64,000 nt of DNA from Enterococcus_D sp050529585 (GTDB taxonomy: Bacteria > Bacillota > Bacilli > Lactobacillales > Enterococcaceae). Below, in pieces: positions 33,722 through 42,409 of this stretch. The position numbers and the translations under genes are program-made. The stretch lies in the NCBI RefSeq assembly GCF_050529585.1, contig NZ_CP172882.1, forward strand, positions 2,604,001-2,668,000. The letters are read 5' to 3'. Below the pieces are notes generated by a model. It was given only the letters and a program-made list of their open reading frames with translations. It was not told where the DNA came from and did no database searches. Each line of letters opens with the position of its first letter. Within the stretch, counting starts at the first letter, position 1.

Positions 33722-35329
33722 TTATGCTTGACGGTTATCTAATGATGCACCAACGAATGCTTTGATCAAACGTTGTGGACGGGTTGGACGTGAAATCAAT
33801 TCTGGGTGGAATTGACATCCCACAAAGAATTTATTCTCTGGGATCTCAACGATTTCAACCAAACGATTGTCTGGTGAGACACCAGAAAAGACCATACCTT
33901 GTGCTTCAAAAATTTCACGGTATTGATTATTGAACTCATAGCGGTGACGATGGCGTTCTTGTACCACTTCTTCATCGTTATAAGCAGCAGCAGTTTTGGT
34001 GCCTTTTTTGATTTTACATGGATACAATCCTAGACGTAATGTGCCACCCATGTTTTCAATGTTTTCTTGATCAGCCATCAAATCGATAATGTTATTCGGT
34101 GTTTCAGGATCCGTTTCAGCAGAGTTGGCATTTTCTAGACCAACGACATTACGGGCGAATTCAACACACGCCATTTGCATCCCTAAACAAATACCTAAGA
34201 ATGGCACATCATTTTCACGGGCATAACGGATGGCTTCGATTTTTCCTTCGATTCCGCGATCGCCAAAGCCGCCTGGAACCAAAATGCCGTCCGCATCAGC
34301 CAAGTACTCAGCCACGTTCTCATGTGTGATATCTTGGGCTTTGATCCAATCTAATTCAATATCTGCATCAAAAGCAAATCCAGAATGTTTCAATGCTTCA
34401 ACGACAGATAAATAAGCATCAGGCAACTCGACATATTTCCCAACAAGTGCAATACGAACTTTTTTCTTCAAGTTTAATACTTTTTCTTCCAATGCTTGCC
34501 ATTCTGTCATGTCTGCAGCTGGTGCCGTCAATTTCAAATGGTCACAGACGATTTGATCCATTCCTTGGGCTTGTAAAGCTAACGGGATCGAATACAATGT
34601 TTCAACATCGCGAGATTCGATCACAGCTTCCGGTGCCACATCACAGAATTGCGCCAATTTATTTTTGGTTGATTGCGCAACTGGTTGTTCTGTACGGACA
34701 ACTAGGATATTTGGTTGGATCCCTAAACCACGCAATTCTTTGACACTATGTTGCGTTGGTTTGGTTTTCATTTCCCCTGCTGCTTTTAGATAAGGAATCA
34801 AAGTCGTATGGATATACATGACATTATCCGAACCTACATCAGCTTTCATTTGACGCAATGCTTCTAAGAAAGGCAATGATTCGATATCGCCCACAGTACC
34901 GCCAACTTCCGTGATGATGACATCAGAGTCGGTCATTTTGGCAGCCCGCATGATTTTTTCTTTGATTTCGTTGGTGATATGTGGAATGACTTGGACAGTC
35001 GCCCCTAGATATTCCCCTTTACGCTCTTTCCGCAAAACTTCTGAATAGATTTTTCCAGTTGTTACGTTCGAGTATTTGTTCAAGTTGATATCAATGAACC
35101 GTTCGTAGTGACCAAGGTCCAAGTCTGTTTCTGCGCCGTCATCTGTTACAAATACTTCCCCATGTTGATATGGACTCATTGTTCCTGGATCAACATTGAT
35201 ATAAGGATCGAACTTTTGGATCGTTACTTTCAATCCGCGATTTTTTAGCAAACGGCCTAATGACGCTGCTACGATACCTTTACCAATTGAAGAAACCACG
35301 CCGCCGGTTACAAAAATATATTTTGTCAT
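33722..35329 (-). CDS. pyrG: CTP synthase
   Basis: The 535 residues contain the N-terminal amidoligase domain ('FVTGGVVSSIGKGIVAASLG', 'EVGGTVGDIESLPFLEALRQ') and a C-terminal class I glutaminase with the nucleophile in 'LGICLGMQMACVEF' and the triad His/Glu in 'QFHPE'. It makes CTP from UTP and glutamine. The ribosome site AAGGAG is 11 bases upstream. A leader typical of CTP-sensing attenuation precedes it. The rpoE (delta) gene that usually sits upstream in Firmicutes is absent. Confidence 0.97.
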   Translation of the reverse strand: MTKYIFVTGGVVSSIGKGIVAASLGRLLKNRGLKVTIQKFDPYINVDPGTMSPYQHGEVFVTDDGAETDLDLGHYERFIDINLNKYSNVTTGKIYSEVLRKERKGEYLGATVQVIPHITNEIKEKIMRAAKMTDSDVIITEVGGTVGDIESLPFLEALRQMKADVGSDNVMYIHTTLIPYLKAAGEMKTKPTQHSVKELRGLGIQPNILVVRTEQPVAQSTKNKLAQFCDVAPEAVIESRDVETLYSIPLALQAQGMDQIVCDHLKLTAPAADMTEWQALEEKVLNLKKKVRIALVGKYVELPDAYLSVVEALKHSGFAFDADIELDWIKAQDITHENVAEYLADADGILVPGGFGDRGIEGKIEAIRYARENDVPFLGICLGMQMACVEFARNVVGLENANSAETDPETPNNIIDLMADQENIENMGGTLRLGLYPCKIKKGTKTAAAYNDEEVVQERHRHRYEFNNQYREIFEAQGMVFSGVSPDNRLVEIVEIPENKFFVGCQFHPELISRPTRPQRLIKAFVGASLDNRQA

Positions 35330-35372
35330 AAACTGAAAAACTCCTTTAATCTATTTTACAGGAAAAGCACTT

Positions 35373-35492
35373 AGAAAATAGTAAAAGCTCCCTATCCATC
35401 GAATGAATAGGGAGCGAAAATTCTAAATCACTTTCTGACTCTTGTAAAGAGTGCCCAAACAGAATGATACAATCTCACCTAACAAATGTCAA
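35373..35492 (-). promoter_or_regulatory. pyrG promoter and CTP-sensing attenuator leader
   Basis: On the minus strand: -35 TTGACA (35487-35492), 17-bp spacer, -10 TATCAT (35464-35469), and a predicted start at GGGC (35456-35453). About 40 bases later is a terminator, GCTCCCTAT...ATAGGGAGC (35387-35415), with a T-rich tail. In Bacillus pyrG, low CTP causes extra Gs at a GGGC start that pair with the GCUCCC arm of the terminator; all those parts are present here. Confidence 0.82.
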
Positions 35493-35729
35493 GAAAACTT
35501 TATCGGATTTTTTCAGAAAACCGTATGGATTTCATTTAAAATAACATACACTACTAATGATGCGCTGTTTTGGTACGCTGTTTGGCTGTTGGTTCGATCA
35601 TTGTTGTTTGCTTCCACTTGAGACAATTTAGATTTCCTTACATACTCTTCACGAATTCGCCACAACTATTCTAAAGAAGATCACTTTTCTCTCCTACTTT
35701 ATTGCATTCTGCCTGTCATAATTGGTCTT

Positions 35730-35839
35730 GTAGATGAAGTCTGGCGCTTTACTCATTTTGCTAAAAATGATCATAAGATTGCTTCTGGGTATTTTTGGCA
35801 AAGGTTGAGGTGCAGGTTCGATTCCTGCCTTCTACGCTA
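35730..35839 (+). other. tRNA-like 3' fragment, possible tRNA remnant
   Basis: GCAGG-TTCGATT-CCTGC (35812-35828) is a perfect T-arm with the conserved TTCRANY loop, followed by CTTCTAC, a G, and CTA instead of CCA. GTAGATG (35730-35736) could pair with CTTCTAC with one mismatch, but then the RNA would be about 110 nt and I cannot draw a D-arm or a 7-base anticodon loop. A hairpin TCATTTT/AAAATGA lies within. A terminator follows. The 720-base gap 35330-36049 otherwise holds only the pyrG leader. Confidence 0.35.
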
Positions 35840-35851
35840 ATCCTCACGTTG

Positions 35852-35884
35852 AACAAGATACACATTTTGTATCTTGTTTTTTTG
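35852..35884 (+). terminator. Terminator after the tRNA-like fragment
   Basis: AACAAGATAC (35852-35861) pairs with GTATCTTGTT (35869-35878), followed by a run of Ts on the plus strand. Confidence 0.85.
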
Positions 35885-36049
35885 TGTCTTATTTGTTGCA
35901 GGTTCTTCCTCCAGCTTCAATTCTTTGATTGTCATGACTTCTCTGATCTGAGAAAATAGCCTTAAGAACTATCTCATATTATTATATTATTTTTTTGTTC
36001 ACTTTTCGTGCCGGTCATTTGTTGTATAGATGAGGAGGAGAATATCAGC

Positions 36050-36526
36050 ATGCAGATAGACAGTTATCAACACTATCTTTTTACATTGACCAAAGACCTG
36101 GTTCACTATCTGCAATCGATTGGTGCGAATGTCCAAGATGCTGAAGACATCGCACAAGAAGCCCTTGTCAAAATACTCGAGATCGATACAGTCTTAGCCG
36201 CTGATGAACTTCGTCCCTGGTTGTTTCGCGTAGGGATCAATCATTACTTCAATCTGTATAATCAGACGAAGCGCCGTAATCGGATCGTTAAGCAATATCT
36301 CCAACCAACAAAAGAAGCGACCTGGCAAGAAACAGATGATGCCCTCTATGACGCCTTGCTGCAACTGCCCTTGCCCACAGCTACTCTTTTAGCTATGAAA
36401 TATATTGAAGGACGCAGCATCAAAGAAATCAGTTTTTTACTGAATCGCCCTGAAGACAGTATCAAGACGTCTCTTTATCGCGGACGAAAACAACTAAAAA
36501 AAATGCTGGAGGAGGCAGAGAAATGA
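36050..36526 (+). CDS. ECF-type RNA polymerase sigma factor
   Basis: The 158 residues have sigma region 2 ('NVQDAEDIAQEALVKILEID', 'LRPWLFRVGINHYFNLYNQT') and region 4 ('LPLPTATLLAMKYIEGRSIK', 'LLNRPEDSIKTSLYRGRKQL'), with no region 1 or 3, as in ECF factors. The start is the ATG at 36050 behind GGAGGAG; an ATG at 36008 has no ribosome site. It overlaps the next gene by 4 bases, which suggests that product controls it. Confidence 0.9.
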   Translation: MQIDSYQHYLFTLTKDLVHYLQSIGANVQDAEDIAQEALVKILEIDTVLAADELRPWLFRVGINHYFNLYNQTKRRNRIVKQYLQPTKEATWQETDDALYDALLQLPLPTATLLAMKYIEGRSIKEISFLLNRPEDSIKTSLYRGRKQLKKMLEEAEK

Positions 36527-37212
36527 CGATTGAAGACAAACAATTGGAAGCTATCGTAAAAAAAGCCCGACGCAAGAACAATCGAAAACATATTTTCACT
36601 ATTTTACTGATGTTGGTTCTCTTCGTGGGTGCGCCACTTACCTTGTATCTGCGTTACTATAATTACGGTCCTTTTCAAGGAAACAAAGTCGCTGGTGTGC
36701 CAGATAATCATTTGGTTCAATCCGAAAACGATACTGGACTTGGTAGTTTATTATTTGATTATGGCTCCCATCTTACCTTCAATACGAAGGCGACCTCATT
36801 GACAGTGTACATTGACACTTACCATTTTGGAGAGAGAGTCGGTCACGATTTGGCAGCATCTATGGAATACACGAAAGACAACGAAATGAATGGCTACTTT
36901 AATTTTGGCATTCCCAAAGGTGAAGGCAAGTTATATGCAGAACTATTTTCTAATGGCGCTATGTCAAGTACAATCACCGATTTGACCCAATATGATTATC
37001 CGACAACAGACGAAGAATCCCCACTACCCTTTGGCGGTGTACTCAGCATCGAAAATAACCAAGTAGAGATCCAAAAGAAGAAAGAAATCCCTTTACTTTA
37101 TTTGGCTAGTGGCGACGATTTGAAAATCTATGCTGACTTGAAACATAATATGGCGCAAGAAAATCTCAAGACATTGGAACGTGTTTTCTATATCTATATG
37201 ATCGTTGCCTAA
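36523..37212 (+). CDS. Membrane protein coupled to the ECF sigma factor, probable anti-sigma factor
   Basis: The 229 residues have a short basic cytoplasmic tail ('KKARRKNNRKH', residues 13-23), one transmembrane helix ('IFTILLMLVLFVGAPLTLYL', 24-43) and a ~185-residue outer domain rich in polar beta-like sequence. I do not recognise the outer domain. The cytoplasmic part is too short for a ZAS or RsiV-type anti-sigma domain. Role as sigma regulator is inferred from the 4-base overlap with the sigma gene. Confidence 0.65.
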   Translation: MTIEDKQLEAIVKKARRKNNRKHIFTILLMLVLFVGAPLTLYLRYYNYGPFQGNKVAGVPDNHLVQSENDTGLGSLLFDYGSHLTFNTKATSLTVYIDTYHFGERVGHDLAASMEYTKDNEMNGYFNFGIPKGEGKLYAELFSNGAMSSTITDLTQYDYPTTDEESPLPFGGVLSIENNQVEIQKKKEIPLLYLASGDDLKIYADLKHNMAQENLKTLERVFYIYMIVA

Positions 37213-37254
37213 AAAAAGGTATCTGCAGAAAAATGAATCTGCAGATACCTTTTG
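37211..37254. terminator. Bidirectional terminator
   Basis: AAAAGGTATCTGCAG (from 37214) pairs with CTGCAGATACCTTTT (from 37239) around a 10-base loop, between the convergent sigma unit and the zinc peptidase gene. Confidence 0.85.
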
Positions 37255-37270
37255 ACTTTTCACCGATAGA

Positions 37271-37987
37271 TTAGTTCCGACGATTATTATTCCCAAACAA
37301 GATAATCAAACGCAAGAGCTGCAACAAAGTTGCAACTGCCGCAGCAACATACGTCAAAGCAGCTGCAAAAAGAACCCTTCGTGCTTGCGGTACTTCTTCT
37401 TCAGTCAATAAACCGCCGTCTGCCAAAATCCGAAGCGCACGTTTCGAGGCATCAAATTCAACTGGCAGTGTCACCAATTGAAAAATAAACGCCAATGAGA
37501 ATGCAATCAATCCCAAATTGACAAGAAACGAGCCCCGCAACAAGACGCCAATCAAAATCAAGGGAATCGAGATCGATGTCCCAATATTGGCGATCGGTAC
37601 GATTGCGTGGCGCAAGCGCAATGGGAAATAACCTTTCGCATCTTGAACCGCATGCCCGCATTCATGGGCCGCTACACCAATTGCCGCGACTGATGTCGAT
37701 TGTGCTGTAGCTTGCGATAAACTCAATGTTTTGTTCCCGGAATTATAATTATCCGTCAAATCGCCAGCGATTGCCTGGACACCAACATTATGGATGCCTT
37801 GACTCTCCAAAATGTATTGTGCGGCTTTCGTTCCAGTGATATTATTGCGACTTTTGACTTTGTCAAATTTGTTAAAGGTACTTTTGACATACGCTGAAGC
37901 GGCCATCGAAATAACCATACCGATGATCACTAAAATAAATGTAGGGTCATAGAACCAACCAAAACCATATCCACCCATACCATACAT
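37271..37987 (-). CDS. YugP-family membrane zinc metallopeptidase
   Basis: The 238 residues carry the zinc motif HExxH-like 'AHECGHAVQD' (about residue 111-120), an N-terminal helix and three to four C-terminal helices, and 'NVGVQAIAGDLTDNYNSGNK'. This is the neutral zinc metallopeptidase (YugP) family; substrates are unknown. AAGGAGG precedes the ATG. It stands as a single gene. Confidence 0.9.
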   Translation of the reverse strand: MYGMGGYGFGWFYDPTFILVIIGMVISMAASAYVKSTFNKFDKVKSRNNITGTKAAQYILESQGIHNVGVQAIAGDLTDNYNSGNKTLSLSQATAQSTSVAAIGVAAHECGHAVQDAKGYFPLRLRHAIVPIANIGTSISIPLILIGVLLRGSFLVNLGLIAFSLAFIFQLVTLPVEFDASKRALRILADGGLLTEEEVPQARRVLFAAALTYVAAAVATLLQLLRLIILFGNNNRRN

Positions 37988-38072
37988 AAGTGTATTCCTC
38001 CTTTAAATCTTTGACCTTATTTTACCATTAAAGTCGTGAAAAAATGATGAAGATGAAACGAAAATTTTGTAT

Positions 38073-38399
38073 TTAACCTTTTTTTACAAATTCAGATTTT
38101 AGTTTCATCGCACCAAAACCGTCGATTTTGCAATCAATATTGTGATCGCCTTCTACTAGTTTGATGTTCTTTACTTTGGTTCCTTGCTTGATTGCACCAG
38201 AGGCGCCTTTCACTTTCAAATCTTTGATGACTGTCACCGTATCACCATCAGCTAACAGATTGCCATTGGCATCTTTGTATACAGGTGCTTCTTCTACTTG
38301 TTCTTCCCATTCATGGCCGCATTCTGGGCAGACATATAACCCGCGGTCTTCATAGGTATAGCTTGATTGGCAAATGGGACAATGAGGCATTTGTGTCAT
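38073..38399 (-). CDS. PhnA/YjdM family zinc-ribbon protein
   Basis: The 108 residues begin with a zinc ribbon, two CxxC pairs in 'CPICQSSYTYEDRGLYVCPEC', written here as 'CPIC' and 'CPEC' about 17 residues apart. The C-terminus 'LADGDTVTVIKDLKVKGASG' and 'VEGDHNIDCKIDGFGAMKLK' is the YjdM/PhnA domain. Despite the name it is not needed for phosphonate use in E. coli. I start at 38399, which has AAGGAG upstream, rather than 26 codons earlier. Confidence 0.9.
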   Translation of the reverse strand: MTQMPHCPICQSSYTYEDRGLYVCPECGHEWEEQVEEAPVYKDANGNLLADGDTVTVIKDLKVKGASGAIKQGTKVKNIKLVEGDHNIDCKIDGFGAMKLKSEFVKKG

Positions 38400-38501
38400 G
38401 TTGTTGCTCCTTTGTTCAATAATGATGGTTGTCAAACAACTCCACTTCAGCATACCCAAAATCTGCAACCGGCGCAACTACAAATCTAAAGACACATTAT
38501 G

Positions 38502-38558
38502 ATAAAAAAACATCCACTCCAACCAATCACATCAAAGTGGCTGGCTAGAGTGGATGTT
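38502..38558 (-). terminator. metQNI operon terminator
   Basis: AACATCCACTC (38509-38519) pairs with GAGTGGATGTT (38548-38558), with inner CCA/TGG pairing and a T-run on the minus strand. It is 58 bases after the metI stop. Confidence 0.8.
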
Positions 38559-38615
38559 GCGACGCTATAGCTGATTCAGCTAGGTCTTATATGTGCTAGT
38601 CGACGAACGACTCAC

Positions 38616-39275
38616 TTACTTCGAAAAATGATTGGCACAAGCATCGCCGATCCACTGGATGATTTGCACAATGATGATCAATAAGATGATCACAAAAATC
38701 AAAATGGCTGTTTCATAACGATAATATCCATATTGAATGGCCAAATCGCCAATCCCACCAGCACCGATCGTGCCGACCATAGCTGAATAACCTAAAAGAC
38801 TGATCAAGGTCAAGACAAAACCGCGGATCAGCGCGGGCAAACTTTCTGGCAAAATCACTTCGCGGATAATCAATCCGGTAGAAGCCCCAGAAGCAATACT
38901 TGCTTCTAAAACGCCGTAGTCGATTTCGGCGAAAGCTGATTCCGCAATCCGGGCATAAAAAGGAATTGCTGCAATCGATAAAGCAATCGCACCGCCAGTC
39001 GGTGTATAAGGGTCACCAATCAACAACGCGGATACCGGAATCAATGTAATCAAGAGAATCAAGAAGGGCAATGAACGAATCGCATTCACTACAAAGTCTG
39101 CTATATGATGCAGCAGACTATTTTTGTAAAACAGTCTGCTGCTGACCAAGAAAAGCAGTAAGCCAATCAGCAAGCCAAAAATGACGCCAATGATGGCTGA
39201 AGTACCAACCATGAAACATGTTTCCCAGAGTGCTTTAGGCAGATTGGTTTTCAAAATCTCGATCGTTTCAGTCAT
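38616..39275 (-). CDS. metI: D/L-methionine ABC transporter permease
   Basis: The 219 residues have five helices and MetI landmarks: 'ALWETCFMVGTSAIIGVIFG', 'NAIRSLPFLILLITLIPVS', 'GASTGLIIREVILPESLPAL' (EAA loop), and 'MVGTIGAGGIGDLAIQYGYY'. It overlaps metN by 8 bases. It forms the membrane pore of MetNIQ. Confidence 0.94.
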   Translation of the reverse strand: MTETIEILKTNLPKALWETCFMVGTSAIIGVIFGLLIGLLLFLVSSRLFYKNSLLHHIADFVVNAIRSLPFLILLITLIPVSALLIGDPYTPTGGAIALSIAAIPFYARIAESAFAEIDYGVLEASIASGASTGLIIREVILPESLPALIRGFVLTLISLLGYSAMVGTIGAGGIGDLAIQYGYYRYETAILIFVIILLIIIVQIIQWIGDACANHFSK

Positions 39276-40293
39276 TTAGGGCACCTACCTTTCTAAGAGA
39301 GAAGACATTTGCGGCGATATATTCTCGTGCTTTGCGGACTTCTTCTTCAGGTCCAGTGAGATAAACATACAAAATCCCGATAACATCTTGTTGAATGTAT
39401 TCGATTTTGCCATGGATGATATTTACCGCCACATCATAGGCCTTAGCCACCGTTGAAATCAACGGCTCTAACGTATACGTGCCTTGATATCTTAATTCTA
39501 ATAAATCACCTTGTGTAAACAAGGCAAGAATTTCATCCGGCACTGTCAGATCTAAATAACGACCCACAAGTTTCTTGGTAATCGCTTGTTGCGGTTGGCT
39601 GAACAACCCATAAGTTGTTTGTTCTTCTACGATATGCCCATTCTCCATCACTGCTACGCGATCAAAGAACTTGCGGGCAACATCCAATTCATGGGTAATA
39701 AAAACAATCGTAATCCCCGTCTGCTCTTTGATCCGCGTCAATAATTGCAAGATTTCTTCGGTTGTTTCCACATCCAGCGCACTGGTAGCCTCATCGCAAA
39801 GCAAGATTTCCGGCTCATTGGCAATCGCACGGGCAATCCCGATCCGCTGCTTCTCGCCACCAGATAAATTGTTGGGATACTCATGGCATTTATCCGTTAG
39901 ATCAACCATTGCCAATAGCTCTTGGATTCGGGCTTCCCGTTTTTCTTTCGGGTAATTGCCAGCTTTTAGCGCAAAGGCTAGATTGTCCTTGATCGTCCGA
40001 TTGTTGATCAAATTAAAGTGCTGAAAAATCATCCCGATTTTTTGGCGTAATGTGCGCAATGCTTGGCCGCGGATTTTGGTGATATCTTGTCCATCGATCA
40101 AAATCTGTCCGCTTGAAGGTGCTTGTAACAAATTCAATGTTCGAACAAGGGTACTTTTCCCCGCACCGCTCAACCCAACAATACCAAATATTTCACCTGC
40201 CTGAACGGAAAAATCAACGTGGTCTACGGCTTTTTTTATTTGTTTCTTCTGAGTGAATGTCACAGATACTTGTTTTACTTCTATTTTTGCCAT
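39268..40293 (-). CDS. metN: Methionine ABC transporter ATPase
   Basis: The 341 residues contain Walker A 'GLSGAGKSTLVRTLNLL', signature 'LSGGEKQRIGIARAIANEP', Walker B 'ILLCDEATSALD', and a C-terminal NIL (ACT-like) domain from about residue 265 ('ISTVAKAYDVAVNIIHGKIE') that senses methionine and shuts transport down. The downstream metI and upstream metQ complete the importer. Confidence 0.95.
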   Translation of the reverse strand: MAKIEVKQVSVTFTQKKQIKKAVDHVDFSVQAGEIFGIVGLSGAGKSTLVRTLNLLQAPSSGQILIDGQDITKIRGQALRTLRQKIGMIFQHFNLINNRTIKDNLAFALKAGNYPKEKREARIQELLAMVDLTDKCHEYPNNLSGGEKQRIGIARAIANEPEILLCDEATSALDVETTEEILQLLTRIKEQTGITIVFITHELDVARKFFDRVAVMENGHIVEEQTTYGLFSQPQQAITKKLVGRYLDLTVPDEILALFTQGDLLELRYQGTYTLEPLISTVAKAYDVAVNIIHGKIEYIQQDVIGILYVYLTGPEEEVRKAREYIAANVFSLRKVGALND

Positions 40294-40305
40294 AATTGAT
40301 CCTTC

Positions 40306-41160
40306 TTACTCAGTCCAAAAGTCTGGTTGGCTAAAGTCTTTGAATGCTGAATCAGCAATCGCATCTTTGAATCCTTGACTCTCCAACACTTCAGTGACCG
40401 CTTGTGCAAAATCGCTATCCTTATCTTCCGTTCGGACAACAAAAACATTCTTATAGTCTTCTTTCAATGACTCCAGTGCCAAAGCATCCGCTGGATCTAA
40501 TGAAGCGGCCCAGGCAAAATTCCCCGGCACCAATGCCACATCAACTGTGTCCAGTGAGCGGGCCAATTGGGCAGCATCCAACTCTTTAAAGGTCAATTGC
40601 TTAGGATTGTCTTTGATATCTGCCACGGTTGCTTTTGTTTCATCGATTTCATCAGCAATCGTAATCAAGTCATTGGCAGCCAATAATTGTAATGTCCGGG
40701 CCAAGTTTGACGCATCATTTGCGATTGACACCGTAGCACCATCCGCTAAGTCATCCAATTGCGTTTGTTTATTTGAATAGATGCCCATTCCTAATGTCGG
40801 TACTTTTTGCAACGCGGTCAAATCTAACTCATTGTCTGCTGAAAATTTGTCTAAATATGCTGTATGTTGAAATAGATTGGCATCGATTTGTCCGTTAGCT
40901 AACGCATTATTGGGTTGGATATAATCATTGAAGACTTTGGTCGTTAATGTATACCCTTTATCTGCCAATAAAGGTGAAATCACATCAGTCACCATATCAC
41001 CATATGGTCCCGGTGCGACACCAACCACTTTTTCTTCTAACGCTGCAGTACTGCTTGATGTTCCTGTTTCACTAGAGCTGCTGCTATTGCCACAAGCTGC
41101 CAAAGTGAACAAGACGGCGGTTGCCGCCAAACCAACTGATAATTTTTTTAACCCTTTCAT
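40306..41160 (-). CDS. metQ: Methionine ABC transporter binding lipoprotein
   Basis: The 284 residues have a lipoprotein signal ending 'LAAC' (Cys23) and a Ser-rich linker, then the NlpA/MetQ fold: 'VVGVAPGPYGDMVTDVISPL', 'FQHTAYLDKF', 'ALVPGNFAWAASLDP'. It binds methionine outside the membrane. It is the first gene after the T-box leader. Confidence 0.94.
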   Translation of the reverse strand: MKGLKKLSVGLAATAVLFTLAACGNSSSSSETGTSSSTAALEEKVVGVAPGPYGDMVTDVISPLLADKGYTLTTKVFNDYIQPNNALANGQIDANLFQHTAYLDKFSADNELDLTALQKVPTLGMGIYSNKQTQLDDLADGATVSIANDASNLARTLQLLAANDLITIADEIDETKATVADIKDNPKQLTFKELDAAQLARSLDTVDVALVPGNFAWAASLDPADALALESLKEDYKNVFVVRTEDKDSDFAQAVTEVLESQGFKDAIADSAFKDFSQPDFWTE

Positions 41161-41183
41161 TCTTTATTCCCCCTTTTTTAAAT

Positions 41184-41453
41184 AAAAAAAGTCCTCTCTC
41201 TAAAATATAGAGAAAGGACGAAACAACCAAGTTCGTGGTACCACCTTTATTCGTTGACCTAAATCAACCTTATCAGTTCACTGATTTGCTGTAACGGGCA
41301 TCCCGTTGCACGCTTGCAAGTAGGATGCATGCTCACGTACAAACGCTCAAAGACCATCTTCAATCACCTGCTTGCGCTCGTTCTCACCATTTCGAGCTCT
41401 CTGAAGCAAGCACAACTGATTTACTTTTCTTATCATCGCGTGTCGTTTAATTG
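41184..41453 (-). promoter_or_regulatory. T-box riboswitch, methionine type
   Basis: On the minus strand the T-box sequence GGTGGTACCACG lies at 41245-41234, with a terminator after it (41191-41219 stem, T-run to 41184). Stem I shows AGAGAG, the apical TGGTGAGAA, and 'GAAGATGG' whose ATG (41357-41355) is the likely Met specifier; the bulge TGGT fits the ACCA end of tRNA-Met. Uncharged tRNA-Met should allow readthrough into metQNI. Confidence 0.92.
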
Positions 41454-41459
41454 TGCTTA

Positions 41460-41488
41460 ACTATACGATACGGGGATTTGATTGTCAA
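41460..41488 (-). promoter_or_regulatory. Promoter of the met T-box operon
   Basis: -35 TTGACA (41483-41488) and -10 TATAGT (41460-41465) are separated by exactly 17 bp. Confidence 0.85.
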
Positions 41489-41536
41489 TCTTTTTTTCAT
41501 GAAAATCTCATCTGTTTACAAGATATTTCACTAAGT

Positions 41537-42364
41537 TTATAGATGCAAATTCTCATCTAAAATCAAGCCTTCTGACACCATGATGGCATCGCCAATCAAT
41601 TCAAGATTTTCGTGGTCAACGGCTACTGTTAATGTGCCGCCTAGGACATGCAGCTGGACTTGCGCTGCTGCTTTCCCTTGATGTCGTGCCACCGCAAAGG
41701 CAGTCGCTCCAGAACCTGTGCCGCAAGCAAACGTGAAGTCTTCCACCCCGCGTTCAAAGGTTCTGACCACCAACCCTCCCATTGGCGCTTCATCGTAGAA
41801 GTTGACATTGGCGCCTTTAGGAAAAGCGTCCCAATGGCGGATCGCTTTTGCTATGTCTGTCAATTCACTTAATGCCACATCGGCTAGTCCGGGATAATGA
41901 ACCACTGCATGCGGGATACCCGGATCACCTAATTCAACATAATCAATGGTTGTGACTCTCGGATCAGGGAACGCTTGGTCAAAGCGCGTCACAGTTGGCG
42001 AGTTTAATGTCACTTTGTACTCTTTCTGATCTAAACGCCAAGCAGGAACATTCCCTGCAACAGTTTCAATGGTCATTGCTTCACCCGCAATTTGCTTTTC
42101 ATACGCATAGCGTGCAATACAACGGGCACCATTGCCGCACATTTCTGCCTCCGTGCCATCAGCATTATAAAAACGCATGCGAAAATCGGCGTGACCTTCT
42201 GGATAATCCACAGCCATAACTGCGTCCGCACCAATCGAGAATTTACGCTGACAGGTTTGGATCGCGAATGCCGATAGCTGTTCATGGGTCAGTTTTAATT
42301 GACGATTATCGATCACAATAAAATCATTGGCTGCCCCTTGCATTTTGGTATAAGGAATCTTCAT
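41537..42364 (-). CDS. dapF: Diaminopimelate epimerase
   Basis: The 275 residues have 'YTKMQGAANDFIVIDNR' at the start and the two catalytic Cys in 'EMCGNGARCIARY' and 'FACGTGSGATAFAVA'. It converts LL-DAP to meso-DAP. It is the last gene of a minus-strand lysine operon with lysA and the N-acetyl-DAP deacetylase. AGGTGA lies before the ATG. Confidence 0.95.
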   Translation of the reverse strand: MKIPYTKMQGAANDFIVIDNRQLKLTHEQLSAFAIQTCQRKFSIGADAVMAVDYPEGHADFRMRFYNADGTEAEMCGNGARCIARYAYEKQIAGEAMTIETVAGNVPAWRLDQKEYKVTLNSPTVTRFDQAFPDPRVTTIDYVELGDPGIPHAVVHYPGLADVALSELTDIAKAIRHWDAFPKGANVNFYDEAPMGGLVVRTFERGVEDFTFACGTGSGATAFAVARHQGKAAAQVQLHVLGGTLTVAVDHENLELIGDAIMVSEGLILDENLHL

Positions 42365-42409
42365 ACAATCACCTGCTTTCTTTTTTATCTCGTCAATAAA
42401 ATCAAATGG

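Noticed and set aside
35730..35839. A complete tRNA gene or tRNA-Sec
   Set aside because: Only the T-arm and acceptor 3' side are convincing; no D-arm or anticodon stem-loop fits and the 3' end reads CTA.
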